64,000 nt of DNA from JAICYJ01 sp963797565 (GTDB taxonomy: Bacteria; Actinomycetota; Thermoleophilia; Gaiellales; JAICJC01). This document shows positions 36,007 to 44,828 of this stretch, piece by piece. The notes beneath the pieces are model-generated. The model was not told the origin of the DNA, made no database searches, and was given only the letters and a program-made list of their open reading frames with translations. The translations under genes were made by a program, and so were the position numbers. Every line of letters begins with the position of its first letter. Position 1 is the first letter of the stretch. The stretch is taken from positions 1 through 64,000 of the forward strand of contig CAWCPM010000011.1 in the NCBI GenBank assembly GCA_963797565.1. Reading direction: 5' to 3'.

Positions 36007-37495
36007 GGCTTCAGCACCCCCGGCAGCGCCTCGATCACGTCGCCGCTGGTGATCCCGTCCGGGCCGATCGCGTCGGCAGCCATCCGCCCCGCCCGCGCGT
36101 GCATGACCGCGCCGCAGCAGGCCGCCGTCCACGGATCGAGTCCCTTCGCCAGCATCGCGGCCACGACCCCGGTGAGGACGTCGCCGCTGCCCGCCGTGGC
36201 CAGCCCCGGGGTGTCCGACACCGACACCACGACCCGATCGCCGCCGGGTGCGGCCACCAGGGTGTCGGCACCCTTCAGCAGCACCACCGCCCTCGAAGCT
36301 GCCGCAGCCTCGCGCACCGCCGCCAGCCGGTTGGACGCCACCCACTCCGGCTCGCGGCCCAGCAGCCGCGCCATCTCGCCCTCGTGCGGCGTCATCACCG
36401 CAGGCGTCCGCCGCCGCGCGGTCGTGGCGAGTTTGCCGGCGAGCGCGAACAGCCCGTCGGCGTCGATCACCAGCGGGCCCCGGTGACGCTGCGCGAGGCG
36501 GCGCACCATTCCCTGGGCCTCGGCGCTCCGGCCCAGACCGGGACCCACCGCCAGCGCCCCGGCGCGGTCCGCCAGCTCGAGGCCGCCCGGGAGGGCGCGA
36601 ACCATCAACTCGGGCTGCGCGGCGCCGACCTGAGCGGCCACCGATGCCGGCACCGCCACCCAGGCAACGCCCGCCCCTGCCCGCAGCGCCGCCCGCGCCG
36701 CCAGCAGCGGCGCTCCCGCCATGCCCTCGGATCCGCCCACCACCAGCACCGATCCGGCTCGGTACTTCGTCGTCCCATGGTGCTTTCGGGGCACCAGGTC
36801 GATCAGCGAGCGGGTCGCCAGCGCCGACCACGTGGGCGACTCCAGCTGCGGCGGGATCCCGATGTCGGCTACGACCACGGCACCGGCATGGCGGCATCCG
36901 GGCGCCACGATCAGGCCCAGCTTGGGACCGTGGAAGGCGACGGTCAGCTCGGCCGCCACCGCGGCGCCGGCCACCGTGCCGTCGGACGCGTCCACGCCGG
37001 AAGGGATGTCCAGCGCCACCACCGGCCGTCCGGCGGCGTTGATCGACTCGATCAGCGTCGCCGCTGCCGGCCGCGGCGCGCCCCTGAATCCCGTGCCGAA
37101 CAGCGCATCGATCACCACCTCCGCGCCCCGCAGCGTGCGTCGCAGCTGCGCCTGGGACGGCCGGCGGTGCACCGGCACGCCCAGCCGCTCCGCGACCTCC
37201 AGGTTGGCGCGCGACTCGGGGCTGAGCCTCGTCGCCGGACCTGTCAACAGCACCTCGGGCTCCAGCCCCGCGGCCAACAGGTGACGGGCCACGACGAACC
37301 CATCGCCGCCGTTGTTGCCTGTCCCGGCGACGATCGCGAACCGCCGCCTGATCGGGGAAACGGCTCATGATCTCGTGCGCGGCGCCCAGCCCAGCACGTT
37401 CCATCAGCACCGCGGCCGGGAATGCCGAGGTCGATCGCGGCGGCATCGAGCGCCCGCATCTCGGTCGCGTCGTAGAGCGGCAGCAGCTCGTTCAT
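36003..37495 (-). CDS. nnrDE: Bifunctional NAD(P)H-hydrate epimerase / ADP-dependent dehydratase, frameshifted twice
   Basis: About 497 residues once two breaks are joined. The N-terminal YjeF_N epimerase domain starts with MNELLPLYDATEMRALD, then breaks at the GGG (plus strand) at 37418-37420. The middle piece (PAAVLMERAGLGAAHEIMSRF) breaks again at the GGGG at 37354-37357. The final part has VAGTGNNGGDGFVVARHLLAAG. The C-terminal ADP-dependent dehydratase (NnrD) domain has SVLVVGGSEGMAGAPLLAAR, VMTPHEGEMARLLG and TAGSGDVLTGVVAAML. Together they repair hydrated NAD(P)H. It is upstream of alr, overlapping by 4 nt. The two +1 indels are in C/G homopolymers and are probably sequencing errors. 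Confidence 0.85.
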
Positions 37496-37523
37496 GGCAG
37501 CGATCATCGTAACGGGTACGCCG

Positions 37524-39359
37524 TCAGCCGCCCGCGACGCAGCGCAGGTCGTAGACCTCGTTGTGACCGTCTTCGAAGGTGCGGCAGCGGGCCGGGAGCT
37601 GGAGGGCCGCGCGGCCGTCGGTCGAGCGCATCAGCCGCTGGACGATCCCGGTGAACGGTGCCATCCGCCGCCAGCGCGGCCCGGCCCTGTGACCAACCAG
37701 CGACCCGGGCTGCACGACCAGGTAGTCGGCGCCGTAGCGCTGGCGCAGCGCGAGCAGCTTCGACCGCGAGTCGCCGAAGTAGGCGTCGATCATCGCGAAC
37801 ATGCGCGGGCGCGCGACGCTCAGGTACTTGCGGCTGAAGACCTGGTACAGCTTGCGCGAGATCACGACCGGCCGCTCCGAGACGAGCGTCACGCAACCGA
37901 TCGTGGTCGGATCGCCCGCGATGACGGCGTCCTTGGGCAGCGTGCCAATGTAGTGCAGCACCTGGGAATCGAGACTGCAGCGCCCGGCCGGGCTGACCCC
38001 GCGGCCGGCGATCGCCACCTCGGCCAGGAGCAGGGTTCCCGCCAGTACGGCCGCCACTGCGACGACCACGGGTGCCGTGTCGCCGCGCCTCCAGACCAGC
38101 GCGCCGGCCACCACGGCGACCACGATCGCAACCGCCACAACCGGCCGCGCACCGTGGTCGAGGAAGAATCGCAGCCGGGCGCTGGACAGCTGCGGCCCCA
38201 GCGGCACCACCCGCACGGCGAGGTAGGCGGCGGCGAGGCTGATGGCAAGCCCGAGCGGGATCAGCAACCAGGCCAGAGCGGGCCGCAGCCGGTGGCCGAG
38301 CGACTCGAAGGTCGGCCGCCAGGCCACGGCGATGGCGACGCACGAGAAGGGCAGCAGCGGATAGGTGTAGCGGTTGGGAAGGTACAACCGGAACAGCACC
38401 GCAAAGGCCAGGGCATAGAGCAGCAACGAGGTGCCCAGCATCCACCAAAGCTCGCGCCGCAGCAGCAGGATGCTCCGCGGGCGCAGCAGCAGCAGCACGA
38501 CCGGGGTGAATAGCAAGATCGCGAGCGCTGGGTGGATGTCCAGCCCCGAGTAGGTGCCTCTCAGGATCGCCAGGAGGTTGTTGTTGAAGAAGTGCATCTG
38601 CCCGCGCGGCCCGAAGTCGGGCAGGGCGTGCGCCTGGGCCTTCGTGAGCAGAGCCTGCTCGTGGCCGATCAGCCTTGGCAGCAGCAGGCCGATGCCGGTC
38701 ACGGCGGCGCAGGCCAGCGCCGGCAGCATCCGTGCCCGCTCAAGCGACGGCCGGCGGCCGCGCAGGGTCAGGCAGGACGCGGCCATGATCGCCAGGGCGC
38801 TCACGGCTCCAGGCGGATAGAACAGGCCGCCCACAGCCGGTACGGCGGCGGCCGTCCAGTAGCGCCGGCGCAGCAGCAGATAGACGGTGAGCAGCACCAC
38901 CGGCTGGGCGAATGCCCGGGCGTGGCCGCCGCTGAACCGCAGCGAGTTCACCGGCAGCATGAACAGGGCGGCCCCCATCCAGGCCGCCGGCCACCAGTCG
39001 GTGTGCTCGCGCACGATCAGGAACACGAGCCACGCCGAAAGCGGCGCCAGCACCACCGCCAGCCACGGCGCGAGCGTGACGGGATCGACCGCATAGCTTG
39101 CGATCCGGTAGAGCGTCTGCAGGCCGAGTGGCACGTAGCCGGCCTTGATCAAGGCGCTGGTGAGCGGGTCGGTGAACAGCCCGGGGTCCTGGAACCGGCG
39201 CATCCAGAACGTGTGGATCTGTGCGTCCGGCTGGTAGGTGAGCGCGTTGAACAGGATGCTCCACTCAGCGCGCAGCGTCAGGAGGGTGGCTGCGACCAGC
39301 ACACCCGTGTTCTCGAGCACGCCGCGGCGGGAGATCCGCGACCGCGCCGGCTGCGGCAA
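37524..39359 (-). CDS. Polytopic membrane protein, GT-C/mannosyltransferase-like layout
   Basis: About 611 residues with ten to twelve helices and a C-terminal soluble domain. The frame is open from upstream; a TTG at 39359 (just after the acpS stop) or a GTG at 39320 are candidate starts, neither with a ribosome-binding site. The first large loop contains TYQPDAQIHTFWMRRFQDPGL, as in GT-C-type glycosyltransferases. The last 150 residues (HYIGTLPKDAVIAGDPTTIG, RYGADYLVVQPG) look like the extracytoplasmic domain often seen in such enzymes. A lipid-linked sugar transferase is plausible; no direct motif proves it. Confidence 0.6.
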   Translation of the reverse strand: MPQPARSRISRRGVLENTGVLVAATLLTLRAEWSILFNALTYQPDAQIHTFWMRRFQDPGLFTDPLTSALIKAGYVPLGLQTLYRIASYAVDPVTLAPWLAVVLAPLSAWLVFLIVREHTDWWPAAWMGAALFMLPVNSLRFSGGHARAFAQPVVLLTVYLLLRRRYWTAAAVPAVGGLFYPPGAVSALAIMAASCLTLRGRRPSLERARMLPALACAAVTGIGLLLPRLIGHEQALLTKAQAHALPDFGPRGQMHFFNNNLLAILRGTYSGLDIHPALAILLFTPVVLLLLRPRSILLLRRELWWMLGTSLLLYALAFAVLFRLYLPNRYTYPLLPFSCVAIAVAWRPTFESLGHRLRPALAWLLIPLGLAISLAAAYLAVRVVPLGPQLSSARLRFFLDHGARPVVAVAIVVAVVAGALVWRRGDTAPVVVAVAAVLAGTLLLAEVAIAGRGVSPAGRCSLDSQVLHYIGTLPKDAVIAGDPTTIGCVTLVSERPVVISRKLYQVFSRKYLSVARPRMFAMIDAYFGDSRSKLLALRQRYGADYLVVQPGSLVGHRAGPRWRRMAPFTGIVQRLMRSTDGRAALQLPARCRTFEDGHNEVYDLRCVAGG

Positions 39360-39364
39360 CCCGG

Positions 39365-39754
39365 TCAAGCAGGCCTGGCGAGCGGCCCGCGTGTTTCTCG
39401 CGGCTGCACGATCGCGACTGCGGCGGCCATCCCCTTGGAGTGGGTCATCGAGAGGTCGATATCCCCCGCGCCGAAGCGCTCGGCCAGCTCGGCCACCTTG
39501 CCGGACAGGGTCACGCTGGGCTTGGGCCGGCCCGCGATCTCGATGTCGCGCCACATGAACTCGACGCCGCAGCCGATCGCCTTGCCCACCGCCTCCTTGC
39601 CCGCGAAGCGGGCGGCGAAGTGCTGGGCCGGGTTCGGCCGCGAGAAGCAGTAGCGCCGCTCCTCCTCCGTGAACACGCGGTCGGCGAACCTGGGCCGCTT
39701 GGTGAGGGCGGCGCGGACACGCTCGATCTCGATCATGTCGATCCCAACCCGCAT
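39365..39754 (-). CDS. acpS: Holo-[acyl-carrier-protein] synthase
   Basis: A 129-residue AcpS. It transfers 4'-phosphopantetheine from CoA to acyl carrier protein. Motifs: VGIDMIEIERVRAAL with the Mg-binding Asp, FTEEERRYCFSRPNPAQHFAARFAGKEAVGKAIG in pieces (AARFAGKEAVGKAIG carries Glu and Lys), and SMTHSKGMAAAVAIVQ. The start is the ATG at 39754, preceded by TAGTGT 8 nt upstream; it is leaderless and divergent from the MBL gene. It begins a long minus-strand operon. Confidence 0.93.
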   Translation of the reverse strand: MRVGIDMIEIERVRAALTKRPRFADRVFTEEERRYCFSRPNPAQHFAARFAGKEAVGKAIGCGVEFMWRDIEIAGRPKPSVTLSGKVAELAERFGAGDIDLSMTHSKGMAAAVAIVQPRETRGPLARPA

Positions 39755-39762
39755 GCCGAAGC

Positions 39763-39772
39763 ACACTACACT
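39763..39772. promoter_or_regulatory. Overlapping divergent -10 elements (acpS / MBL gene)
   Basis: The 10 nt ACACTACACT contain TAGTGT on the minus strand (39768-39763) and TACACT on the plus strand (39767-39772). They end 8 and 7 nt from the two start codons. Confidence 0.5.
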
Positions 39773-39779
39773 CAGGGGC

Positions 39780-40577
39780 GTGTCACGCGCCCTCGACCTG
39801 ACCCCGACCGCCCGCTGGTGGCCGAGCGTGCTCTGGCAGACAACGACGCTGACGCTCGACGGCGACGGCGCGCGGCTGCTGGTCGATCCCGGGATCGCGA
39901 CCTGGGAGACGCGCGAGGCTGCCGCCGACGGCGCCACCCACATCCTGATCACGCACGCCGACTGGGACCACGTGATGGGCATCGGCTTGCTGCCGGACGC
40001 GCAGGTGTGGGCATCCCAGTCAGCGGCCGAGCGCATCCGCTCCGGCGAGGCGCGAGCCTCGGTCGAGACCGAGTCGCGCCCGTTCGGCGTGGTGCTGGAG
40101 GGCCTCGACGGCATGCGGGTGGACGAGCTGGTGCCCGCGACCGACGGGCCGTACCAGCTCGGCCCGTGGCTGGCTGAGAGCCACGCCACCCCCGGGCACA
40201 CGCCGGATGGGATCACGACCTGGATCGAGGAGGCTGGGCTGCTGATCGTTGGCGACCACCTGTCACAGCACGAGGTGCCGTTCATCTACGACTCGGCCTG
40301 GAACTACCGCTCCACGCTGGCGTTGCTGACGGAGCTGATCGAGCGCCACCGGCCCAGCCACGTCGTGGTCGGGCACGGACGGCCCCACGCCCCGGAGCGC
40401 GCGCTCGAGATCGCCGCGCAGGACGCCGCGTACGTAGACGCGCTGATCGCCTTCGCCGAGGCCGGCGGCACGCCGGAGCGGGCCGCCGACGTGCCGTTCC
40501 CGGATCGGGGTGGCCACGACGACGCCAACGAGCACCGCAGCAACGTCAAGCTGGTCTGCGCGCAGGCCTCCGCTTGA
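39780..40577 (+). CDS. MBL-fold metallo-hydrolase
   Basis: About 265 residues from the GTG at 39780, favoured by TACACT 7 nt upstream. The metal-binding motif reads THADWDHVMG, a variant of HxHxDH with Asp in place of the second His. SHATPGHTPDGITTWIEE carries the third His and GLLIVGDHLSQ the bridging Asp. VVVGHGRPHAPERALE is the C-terminal His. The substrate is unknown; candidates include lactonases, thioesterases or glyoxalase II-like enzymes. It overlaps the following GNAT gene (TTGA). Confidence 0.85.
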   Translation: MSRALDLTPTARWWPSVLWQTTTLTLDGDGARLLVDPGIATWETREAAADGATHILITHADWDHVMGIGLLPDAQVWASQSAAERIRSGEARASVETESRPFGVVLEGLDGMRVDELVPATDGPYQLGPWLAESHATPGHTPDGITTWIEEAGLLIVGDHLSQHEVPFIYDSAWNYRSTLALLTELIERHRPSHVVVGHGRPHAPERALEIAAQDAAYVDALIAFAEAGGTPERAADVPFPDRGGHDDANEHRSNVKLVCAQASA

Positions 40578-41341
40578 CCGGACTCGACCGCGAGACGCTG
40601 CGCGAGCTGGCCGAGGACGCGCCGTCGCCCCCGCTGCCAACAGGATCCCCCTCACGACGCATTGCCGGAGACGGCTACACGGCCGAGATCGGGCCGCAGG
40701 ACGACCCCGACATGAACATCGTCTCGCGCCTGCGGCTGGACGGCCGCGACCTCGCCGCCGTGGTGGCCGAGGTTCACGACCTGTTCGCCGGCGCTGGCAG
40801 GCGGGCCATCACCTGGGAGGTGTCGAGCGGCGCCACGCCGGCGGGGCTGCTCGACCGGCTGCGCGGCTTCGGCATGGAGACGCACGAGCCGGCCTCGATG
40901 CTGGCGCTGGCCTGCACCGTGGAGCCGACCAGCGGCGGCGGTGAGGGCATCACCGTTGTTCGGGTCGAGAGCGACGCACAGTTCGGCCAGGTGCGCGAGG
41001 TGTTCGAGCAGGGCGACGGCTGGTCTCCCGGCGATGAGTGGCTGCGCGGGCCCGGGTTCGTCACCCGCTACCTGGCGTTCATCGACGGGCGGTCTGTTGC
41101 CACAGCAGACATCACGTGGCTGGCGGACGAGCGGGCGGCCTTCCTGGGCGGCGCGCTGACCCTGCCGGAGTTCCGCGGCCGCGGCGCCTACCGGGCGCTG
41201 GTGCACGAGCGCTGGCGCGAAGCCGCCCGCCGTGGTCGCGACGTGCTGGTCACCCAGAGCGAGCCGATGTCGCAGCCGATCCTGAGGCGGCTTGGGTTCG
41301 AGGTGGTGGGCGAGATCTCGGTGCTGGTCGACCGCTTCTGA
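40574..41341 (+). CDS. GNAT N-acetyltransferase (first of a tandem pair)
   Basis: A 255-residue protein starting at a TTG that overlaps the MBL stop (TTGA). The C-terminal half is a GNAT core: YLAFIDGRSVATADITWL, the acetyl-CoA loop LPEFRGRGAYRALVHERW, and VLVTQSEPMSQPILRRLGF. The N-terminal half (about 1-120) is a family-specific domain with EVSSGATPAGLLDRLRGFGM. It is paralogous to the next gene, sharing the same two-part layout. The acceptor is unknown. Confidence 0.85.
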   Translation: MTGLDRETLRELAEDAPSPPLPTGSPSRRIAGDGYTAEIGPQDDPDMNIVSRLRLDGRDLAAVVAEVHDLFAGAGRRAITWEVSSGATPAGLLDRLRGFGMETHEPASMLALACTVEPTSGGGEGITVVRVESDAQFGQVREVFEQGDGWSPGDEWLRGPGFVTRYLAFIDGRSVATADITWLADERAAFLGGALTLPEFRGRGAYRALVHERWREAARRGRDVLVTQSEPMSQPILRRLGFEVVGEISVLVDRF

Positions 41342-42141
41342 TGGCAGGGATCGACCCCAACGTGTTCGCCCTGGCGGACAACCCCAACACCTACACCCCG
41401 CTCGGCCGCGGCGACGAGCGGATCGTGCGTCCGCGGTTCGTGCTGTGGATGGGCGGCGACGGCGGCGACGTGAAGTGGAGCGTTGCGCAGCGGTTCCGGT
41501 TCGAACGGGACGAGCTGGACGAGGTGATCGCCGAGGTGCACGGCCTGCTCCGGGAGCGCGGACGCGATCGCTGCTCGTGGGAGGTGGGCAGCGGCGCGCG
41601 GCCGCCGGGACTGCCGGAGCTGCTGCTGGCTCGCGGTATGGCGTGGGAGGACGATCCGCTGCAGATCGGGATGGTGCTCGACCACGAGCCCGAGCCGGTG
41701 CCCGACGGGGTGAGCGTACGCGTGGCTGACACCCGTGACGCATACGCCGCCAGCGAGCGGATCGCGCGAACGGCGTTCGGCATGCAGGACGAGCTCACCG
41801 ACGAGCAGCTGACGGCGCTGTTCGAGCGCAGCGACCTGGCGGTCTCGCGCCGCTACCTGGCCACCGTGGACGGGGTGGACGTCGCCACCGGCAACGCGCT
41901 CTTCACAGAGCACGGCGTGGTGCTGAACGCGGGTTCGACGCTACCCGGGTGGCGCGGTCGCGGGGCCTACCGGGCGCTGGTGCGGGCCAGGTGGGACGCG
42001 GCGGTCGCGGCGGGCACGCCCGTCCTCGTGACACAGGCGGGCGCGATGTCGCGGCCGATCCTCGAACGCCTCGGGTTCGTGGCCGTGTGCGAGGTGCGGG
42101 CGCTCCTGGACGCATTCGGGGAGCGCGAGCACGCCACCTAG
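41341..42141 (+). CDS. GNAT N-acetyltransferase (second of a tandem pair)
   Basis: A 266-residue paralogue of the preceding gene; the stop and start share one base (TGATG). Shared blocks include EVGSGARPPGLPELLLARGM, LPGWRGRGAYRALVRARW and VLVTQAGAMSRPILERLGF. Residues 1-35 (DPNVFALADNPNTYTPLGRG) form an N-terminal extension absent in the first copy. Translation of the two is coupled, so they may act together or form a heterodimer. Substrate unknown. Confidence 0.85.
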   Translation: MAGIDPNVFALADNPNTYTPLGRGDERIVRPRFVLWMGGDGGDVKWSVAQRFRFERDELDEVIAEVHGLLRERGRDRCSWEVGSGARPPGLPELLLARGMAWEDDPLQIGMVLDHEPEPVPDGVSVRVADTRDAYAASERIARTAFGMQDELTDEQLTALFERSDLAVSRRYLATVDGVDVATGNALFTEHGVVLNAGSTLPGWRGRGAYRALVRARWDAAVAAGTPVLVTQAGAMSRPILERLGFVAVCEVRALLDAFGEREHAT

Positions 42142-42144
42142 ACT
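42139..42144 (+). promoter_or_regulatory. -10 element, leaderless site-2 protease
   Basis: TAGACT, which starts in the stop codon of the GNAT gene, ends 6 nt before the ATG at 42151. Confidence 0.5.
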
Positions 42145-42150
42145 TCCGCA

Positions 42151-43263
42151 ATGCGCTGGGTAATTCCCCTTGGCCGGATCGCCGGCATCCCGATCGGGGT
42201 CAACTGGACGTGGCTGCCGATCGTCGCGCTCGTGATCGCGAACTACGCGAGCGACGTGTTCCCGAGCCAGAACCCGGGGCTTTCCGGCACCACCTACCTG
42301 GTGATGGCAGCCGCGCTGGCGCTGCTGTTCTTCGCCGGCCTGCTGCTGCACGAGCTCGGCCACGCGCTGGTCGCGAAGCGGCAGGGCATGGAGATCGAGG
42401 GCATCACGCTGTGGCTGCTGGGCGGGGTGGCGCGGATCCTGGGCGAGTTCCCCGGCCCCGGCGCGGAGTTCCGGGTGGCTGTGGCCGGGCCGGCGGTGTC
42501 GTTCGTGATCGGGGCAACGTTCGCGGCCGTCGCGTGGCTGGTGCCGCTGCCCGACGCGGTGGACGGCGTCGTCGTCTGGATGGCGATCAGCAACCTGTTC
42601 CTGCTGGCGTTCAACCTGATCCCGGCATATCCGCTGGACGGCGGGCGGATCCTGCACGCCGTGCTGTGGCGGTTCCAGAACGATCGCGGATCGGCCACCC
42701 GGGTGTCGGTCGGTATAGGCCGCGGATTCGGTCTGGTCATGATCGGGCTGGGCGTCGCGGCCGTCGCGTTCGGCCTCGGCCCGGGGCTGGTCTGGCTGTC
42801 GGTTGTGGGCCTGTTCCTCGTGATGGCGGCCGGCGGAGAGGGCCGCACGGAGCACGTGCGAGAGCTGCTGGATGGGCTGACCGTGGCCGACGTGATCGAG
42901 CGCGACCCCGTCTGCGTGCTGCCGACGCTGACGCTGGCAGAGTTCTTCGACGCGGTGGTCTGGTCGCAGCGCTACACGACCTACCCGGTGTTCGACGGCG
43001 AGCACGTGGTGGGCATGCTGCCGTTCCGCAACGTGGCGGCGGTGCCTCGGTCGCAGTGGGAAGAAACCCGCATATCCGAGGTGATGACGCCGCTGGACAG
43101 CGTGGTGCTGCTGGACGAGCAGGAGGCGCTGACCGATGCGGTGGGGCGGCTGGCGGCCGACCCACTGCAGCGCGGGCTGGTGATCGAGGACGACCGGCTG
43201 GTGGGGCTGGTGTCGGTATCGGCCGTGGCTCGCGCGTTCGAGCGGCGGGCCCGCGGCCTGTGA
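42151..43263 (+). CDS. Site-2 protease family zinc metalloprotease with CBS domains
   Basis: A 370-residue membrane protease. It has six predicted helices, with the zinc motif HELGHALVAKRQGM (HExxH) in one and the third ligand in NLIPAYPLDGGRILHAVLWR in a later one. Residues ~245-365 form a pair of cytosolic CBS domains, ending in the REDDRLVGLVSVSAVARAF-like stretch. The combination fits the FtsH-independent S2P/SpoIVFB group 3, which cleave membrane proteins within the bilayer; adenylate-binding CBS domains would regulate it. It is upstream of a cNMP-binding protein gene. Confidence 0.9.
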   Translation: MRWVIPLGRIAGIPIGVNWTWLPIVALVIANYASDVFPSQNPGLSGTTYLVMAAALALLFFAGLLLHELGHALVAKRQGMEIEGITLWLLGGVARILGEFPGPGAEFRVAVAGPAVSFVIGATFAAVAWLVPLPDAVDGVVVWMAISNLFLLAFNLIPAYPLDGGRILHAVLWRFQNDRGSATRVSVGIGRGFGLVMIGLGVAAVAFGLGPGLVWLSVVGLFLVMAAGGEGRTEHVRELLDGLTVADVIERDPVCVLPTLTLAEFFDAVVWSQRYTTYPVFDGEHVVGMLPFRNVAAVPRSQWEETRISEVMTPLDSVVLLDEQEALTDAVGRLAADPLQRGLVIEDDRLVGLVSVSAVARAFERRARGL

Positions 43264-43275
43264 TGCGCAGATCGG

Positions 43276-43281
43276 TATGAT
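43276..43281 (+). promoter_or_regulatory. -10 element, leaderless cNMP-binding gene
   Basis: TATGAT ends 6 nt before the ATG at 43288. Confidence 0.55.
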
Positions 43282-43287
43282 CAGCCG

Positions 43288-43686
43288 ATGGACGCTGACA
43301 AACTCAGCCAGATCGCCCTGTTTGAGGGGCTCTCGGGCGCCCAGCTGAAGCAGATCGGCGGCTGGGCGGACGAGATCGATGTCGACACCGGGTACCACCT
43401 GATCCGCCGCGACGGGTTCGGGTACGAGTTCTTCGCGATCATCGACGGCACGGCCGAGGTGATGGACGGCGAGCGGCATCTGGCCGACCTGTCAGCCGGC
43501 GACTTCTTCGGCGAGATGGCGCTGCTGGACGAGGAGCGCCGCAGCGCATCCGTGCGCGCGACGTCGCCGATGCGGCTGATGGTGATGACGCGGCAGGAGT
43601 TCCACTCGATGATCGCGGCGGTGCCGGAGATCGACGAGCGGATCCGCGCGAAGGTCGCCGAGCGGCTCGACAACAGCGCGCGCTAA
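43288..43686 (+). CDS. Cyclic nucleotide-binding domain protein
   Basis: A 132-residue single CNBD (cupin-like) protein. It has YHLIRRDGFGYEFFAIIDGT, then the phosphate-binding cassette GDFFGEMALLDEERRSASVRA, in which Glu and Arg contact cAMP or cGMP. There is no DNA-binding or kinase domain, so it is a free-standing regulatory domain. It follows the CBS-containing site-2 protease and may partner it. Its transcript looks leaderless. Confidence 0.88.
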   Translation: MDADKLSQIALFEGLSGAQLKQIGGWADEIDVDTGYHLIRRDGFGYEFFAIIDGTAEVMDGERHLADLSAGDFFGEMALLDEERRSASVRATSPMRLMVMTRQEFHSMIAAVPEIDERIRAKVAERLDNSAR

Positions 43687-43695
43687 GCCCCGAGC

Positions 43696-43857
43696 CTACT
43701 TGGCCGGCTGTGGCTCTTCGCCGTGCTCGGTGCGGGTGGCGGATGCGAACGCATCGCTGATCTGCTCGACCAGGTCGGGCGTGAAACGCCCCTGGCCGAG
43801 CGCGCGGTCGATCAGTGCGAGCGCCCGGGCATCGTCCCGGGTGATCGTGTCGGACAT
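43696..43857 (-). CDS. Small 53-residue protein of unknown function
   Basis: 53 residues from the ATG at 43857 (MSDTITRDDARALALIDRAL), acidic, with a helical middle part (LVEQISDAFASATRTEHGEE). No domain is recognised. It lies tail to tail with the cNMP-binding gene. The start is weakly supported. Confidence 0.4.
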   Translation of the reverse strand: MSDTITRDDARALALIDRALGQGRFTPDLVEQISDAFASATRTEHGEEPQPAK

Positions 43858-43965
43858 GGTATTGGGAGCCTTTGCTGTCGGGGTCAACGACCGGGGGCTA
43901 GTCCGCAAGATGCCACCCCAACGGCCGCGGTGCCACCCTCGAAGGGGCATGCCGTGATCGCCCAT

Positions 43966-43987
43966 CCGGTTATCGCACCCTAACCGG
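43966..43987. promoter_or_regulatory. 7-bp dyad near the YrdB promoter
   Basis: CCGGTTA at 43966-43972 pairs with TAACCGG at 43981-43987 around TCGCACCC. It overlaps the -35 region of the gene at 44012, so it is a candidate operator; no regulator family is recognised. Confidence 0.35.
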
Positions 43988-43998
43988 CCGCGCGCGGC

Positions 43999-44004
43999 TA
44001 GCGT
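43999..44004 (+). promoter_or_regulatory. -10 element, leaderless YrdB-like gene
   Basis: TAGCGT ends 7 nt before the ATG at 44012. Confidence 0.4.
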
Positions 44005-44011
44005 GACCCCT

Positions 44012-44350
44012 ATGGCGATCGTTCTGGGACTTCGCTTCCTCTGCGAGATGGCCGCGCTCGCGGCCGTGGCCTACTGGGGACAGCAGGCGGCCGACGGGGC
44101 GGCCGGGATCGCGCTGGCCGCAGTCGCGGTCGCGGCGGTGGCCGTGGTCTGGGGTGTGTTCCTCGCGCCCAGACGGCGGCTGGAGACGGGCCTGGCGACC
44201 CGCCTGGTGATCGAGCTCGGGGTCTGGGTCGCCGCGGCCGCGGCGCTGTGGTCAGCCGGCCAGCCCACCCTGGCCGTGGTGCTGTTCGTCGTCGCCGTCG
44301 TGACGGGGGCGATCAACGCGCGTACCGCGCCTACGACAGCACCCGGGTGA
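44012..44350 (+). CDS. YrdB family (DUF2568) membrane protein
   Basis: A 112-residue membrane protein with four helices (GLRFLCEMAALAAVAYWGQQ and three more) of the YrdB/DUF2568 type; function unknown. I chose the ATG at 44012 because TAGCGT lies 7 nt upstream; a GTG at 44003 is the alternative. It runs into the convergent GNAT gene, overlapping by 20 nt. Confidence 0.7.
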   Translation: MAIVLGLRFLCEMAALAAVAYWGQQAADGAAGIALAAVAVAAVAVVWGVFLAPRRRLETGLATRLVIELGVWVAAAAALWSAGQPTLAVVLFVVAVVTGAINARTAPTTAPG

Positions 44351-44798
44351 GCACGATGCCCGGCCCGTCGTCCTGGACGGCGACGCCGTGCCGCTGCCAG
44401 CCGCAGCGCTCGTAGAACGCGACCGCGTGCTCGGTGAATACCCACAGCCGCGGCACTCCACGGGAGGCGGCGAACTGCTCGAGCGCCGCCAGCAGCCGGC
44501 TGCCGACCCCGGCGCCGCGGTACTCGGGCAGCACCACCATCCCGCACACCCACGGCGAGCGGTCGCGCATGTCGTCGAGCTCGAACTCGTGCAGCTGCAC
44601 GACGCCGACGGCGCGATCGCCGTCGAGCGCCACGAACGCAGCCGACGTGGGCGAGTGCAGCCGGCTGTCACGCTCGGCCTCGCGCAGCCACCGCGCGTGC
44701 TCATGCTCAGGCTGTAGCCCGCCCCACTCCCGCCACGCGATCTCGACCACATCGGGCACCAGCTGGGGATGCTCGGCCAGCGTGGCGATCGTGATCAT
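44331..44798 (-). CDS. GNAT family N-acetyltransferase
   Basis: A 155-residue single-domain GNAT. Core motifs are VVQLHEFELDDMRDRSPWVC, the acetyl-CoA loop LPEYRGAGVGSRLLAALEQF, and LWVFTEHAVAFYERCGWQRH. The substrate is unknown. It follows glmS by 30 nt and is probably co-transcribed with the glmM-glmS run; its 3' end overlaps the convergent YrdB gene. Confidence 0.88.
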   Translation of the reverse strand: MITIATLAEHPQLVPDVVEIAWREWGGLQPEHEHARWLREAERDSRLHSPTSAAFVALDGDRAVGVVQLHEFELDDMRDRSPWVCGMVVLPEYRGAGVGSRLLAALEQFAASRGVPRLWVFTEHAVAFYERCGWQRHGVAVQDDGPGIVLTRVLS

Positions 44799-44828
44799 CG
44801 GTCTCTGCTCGGCCAGGGCGGACGCCGG

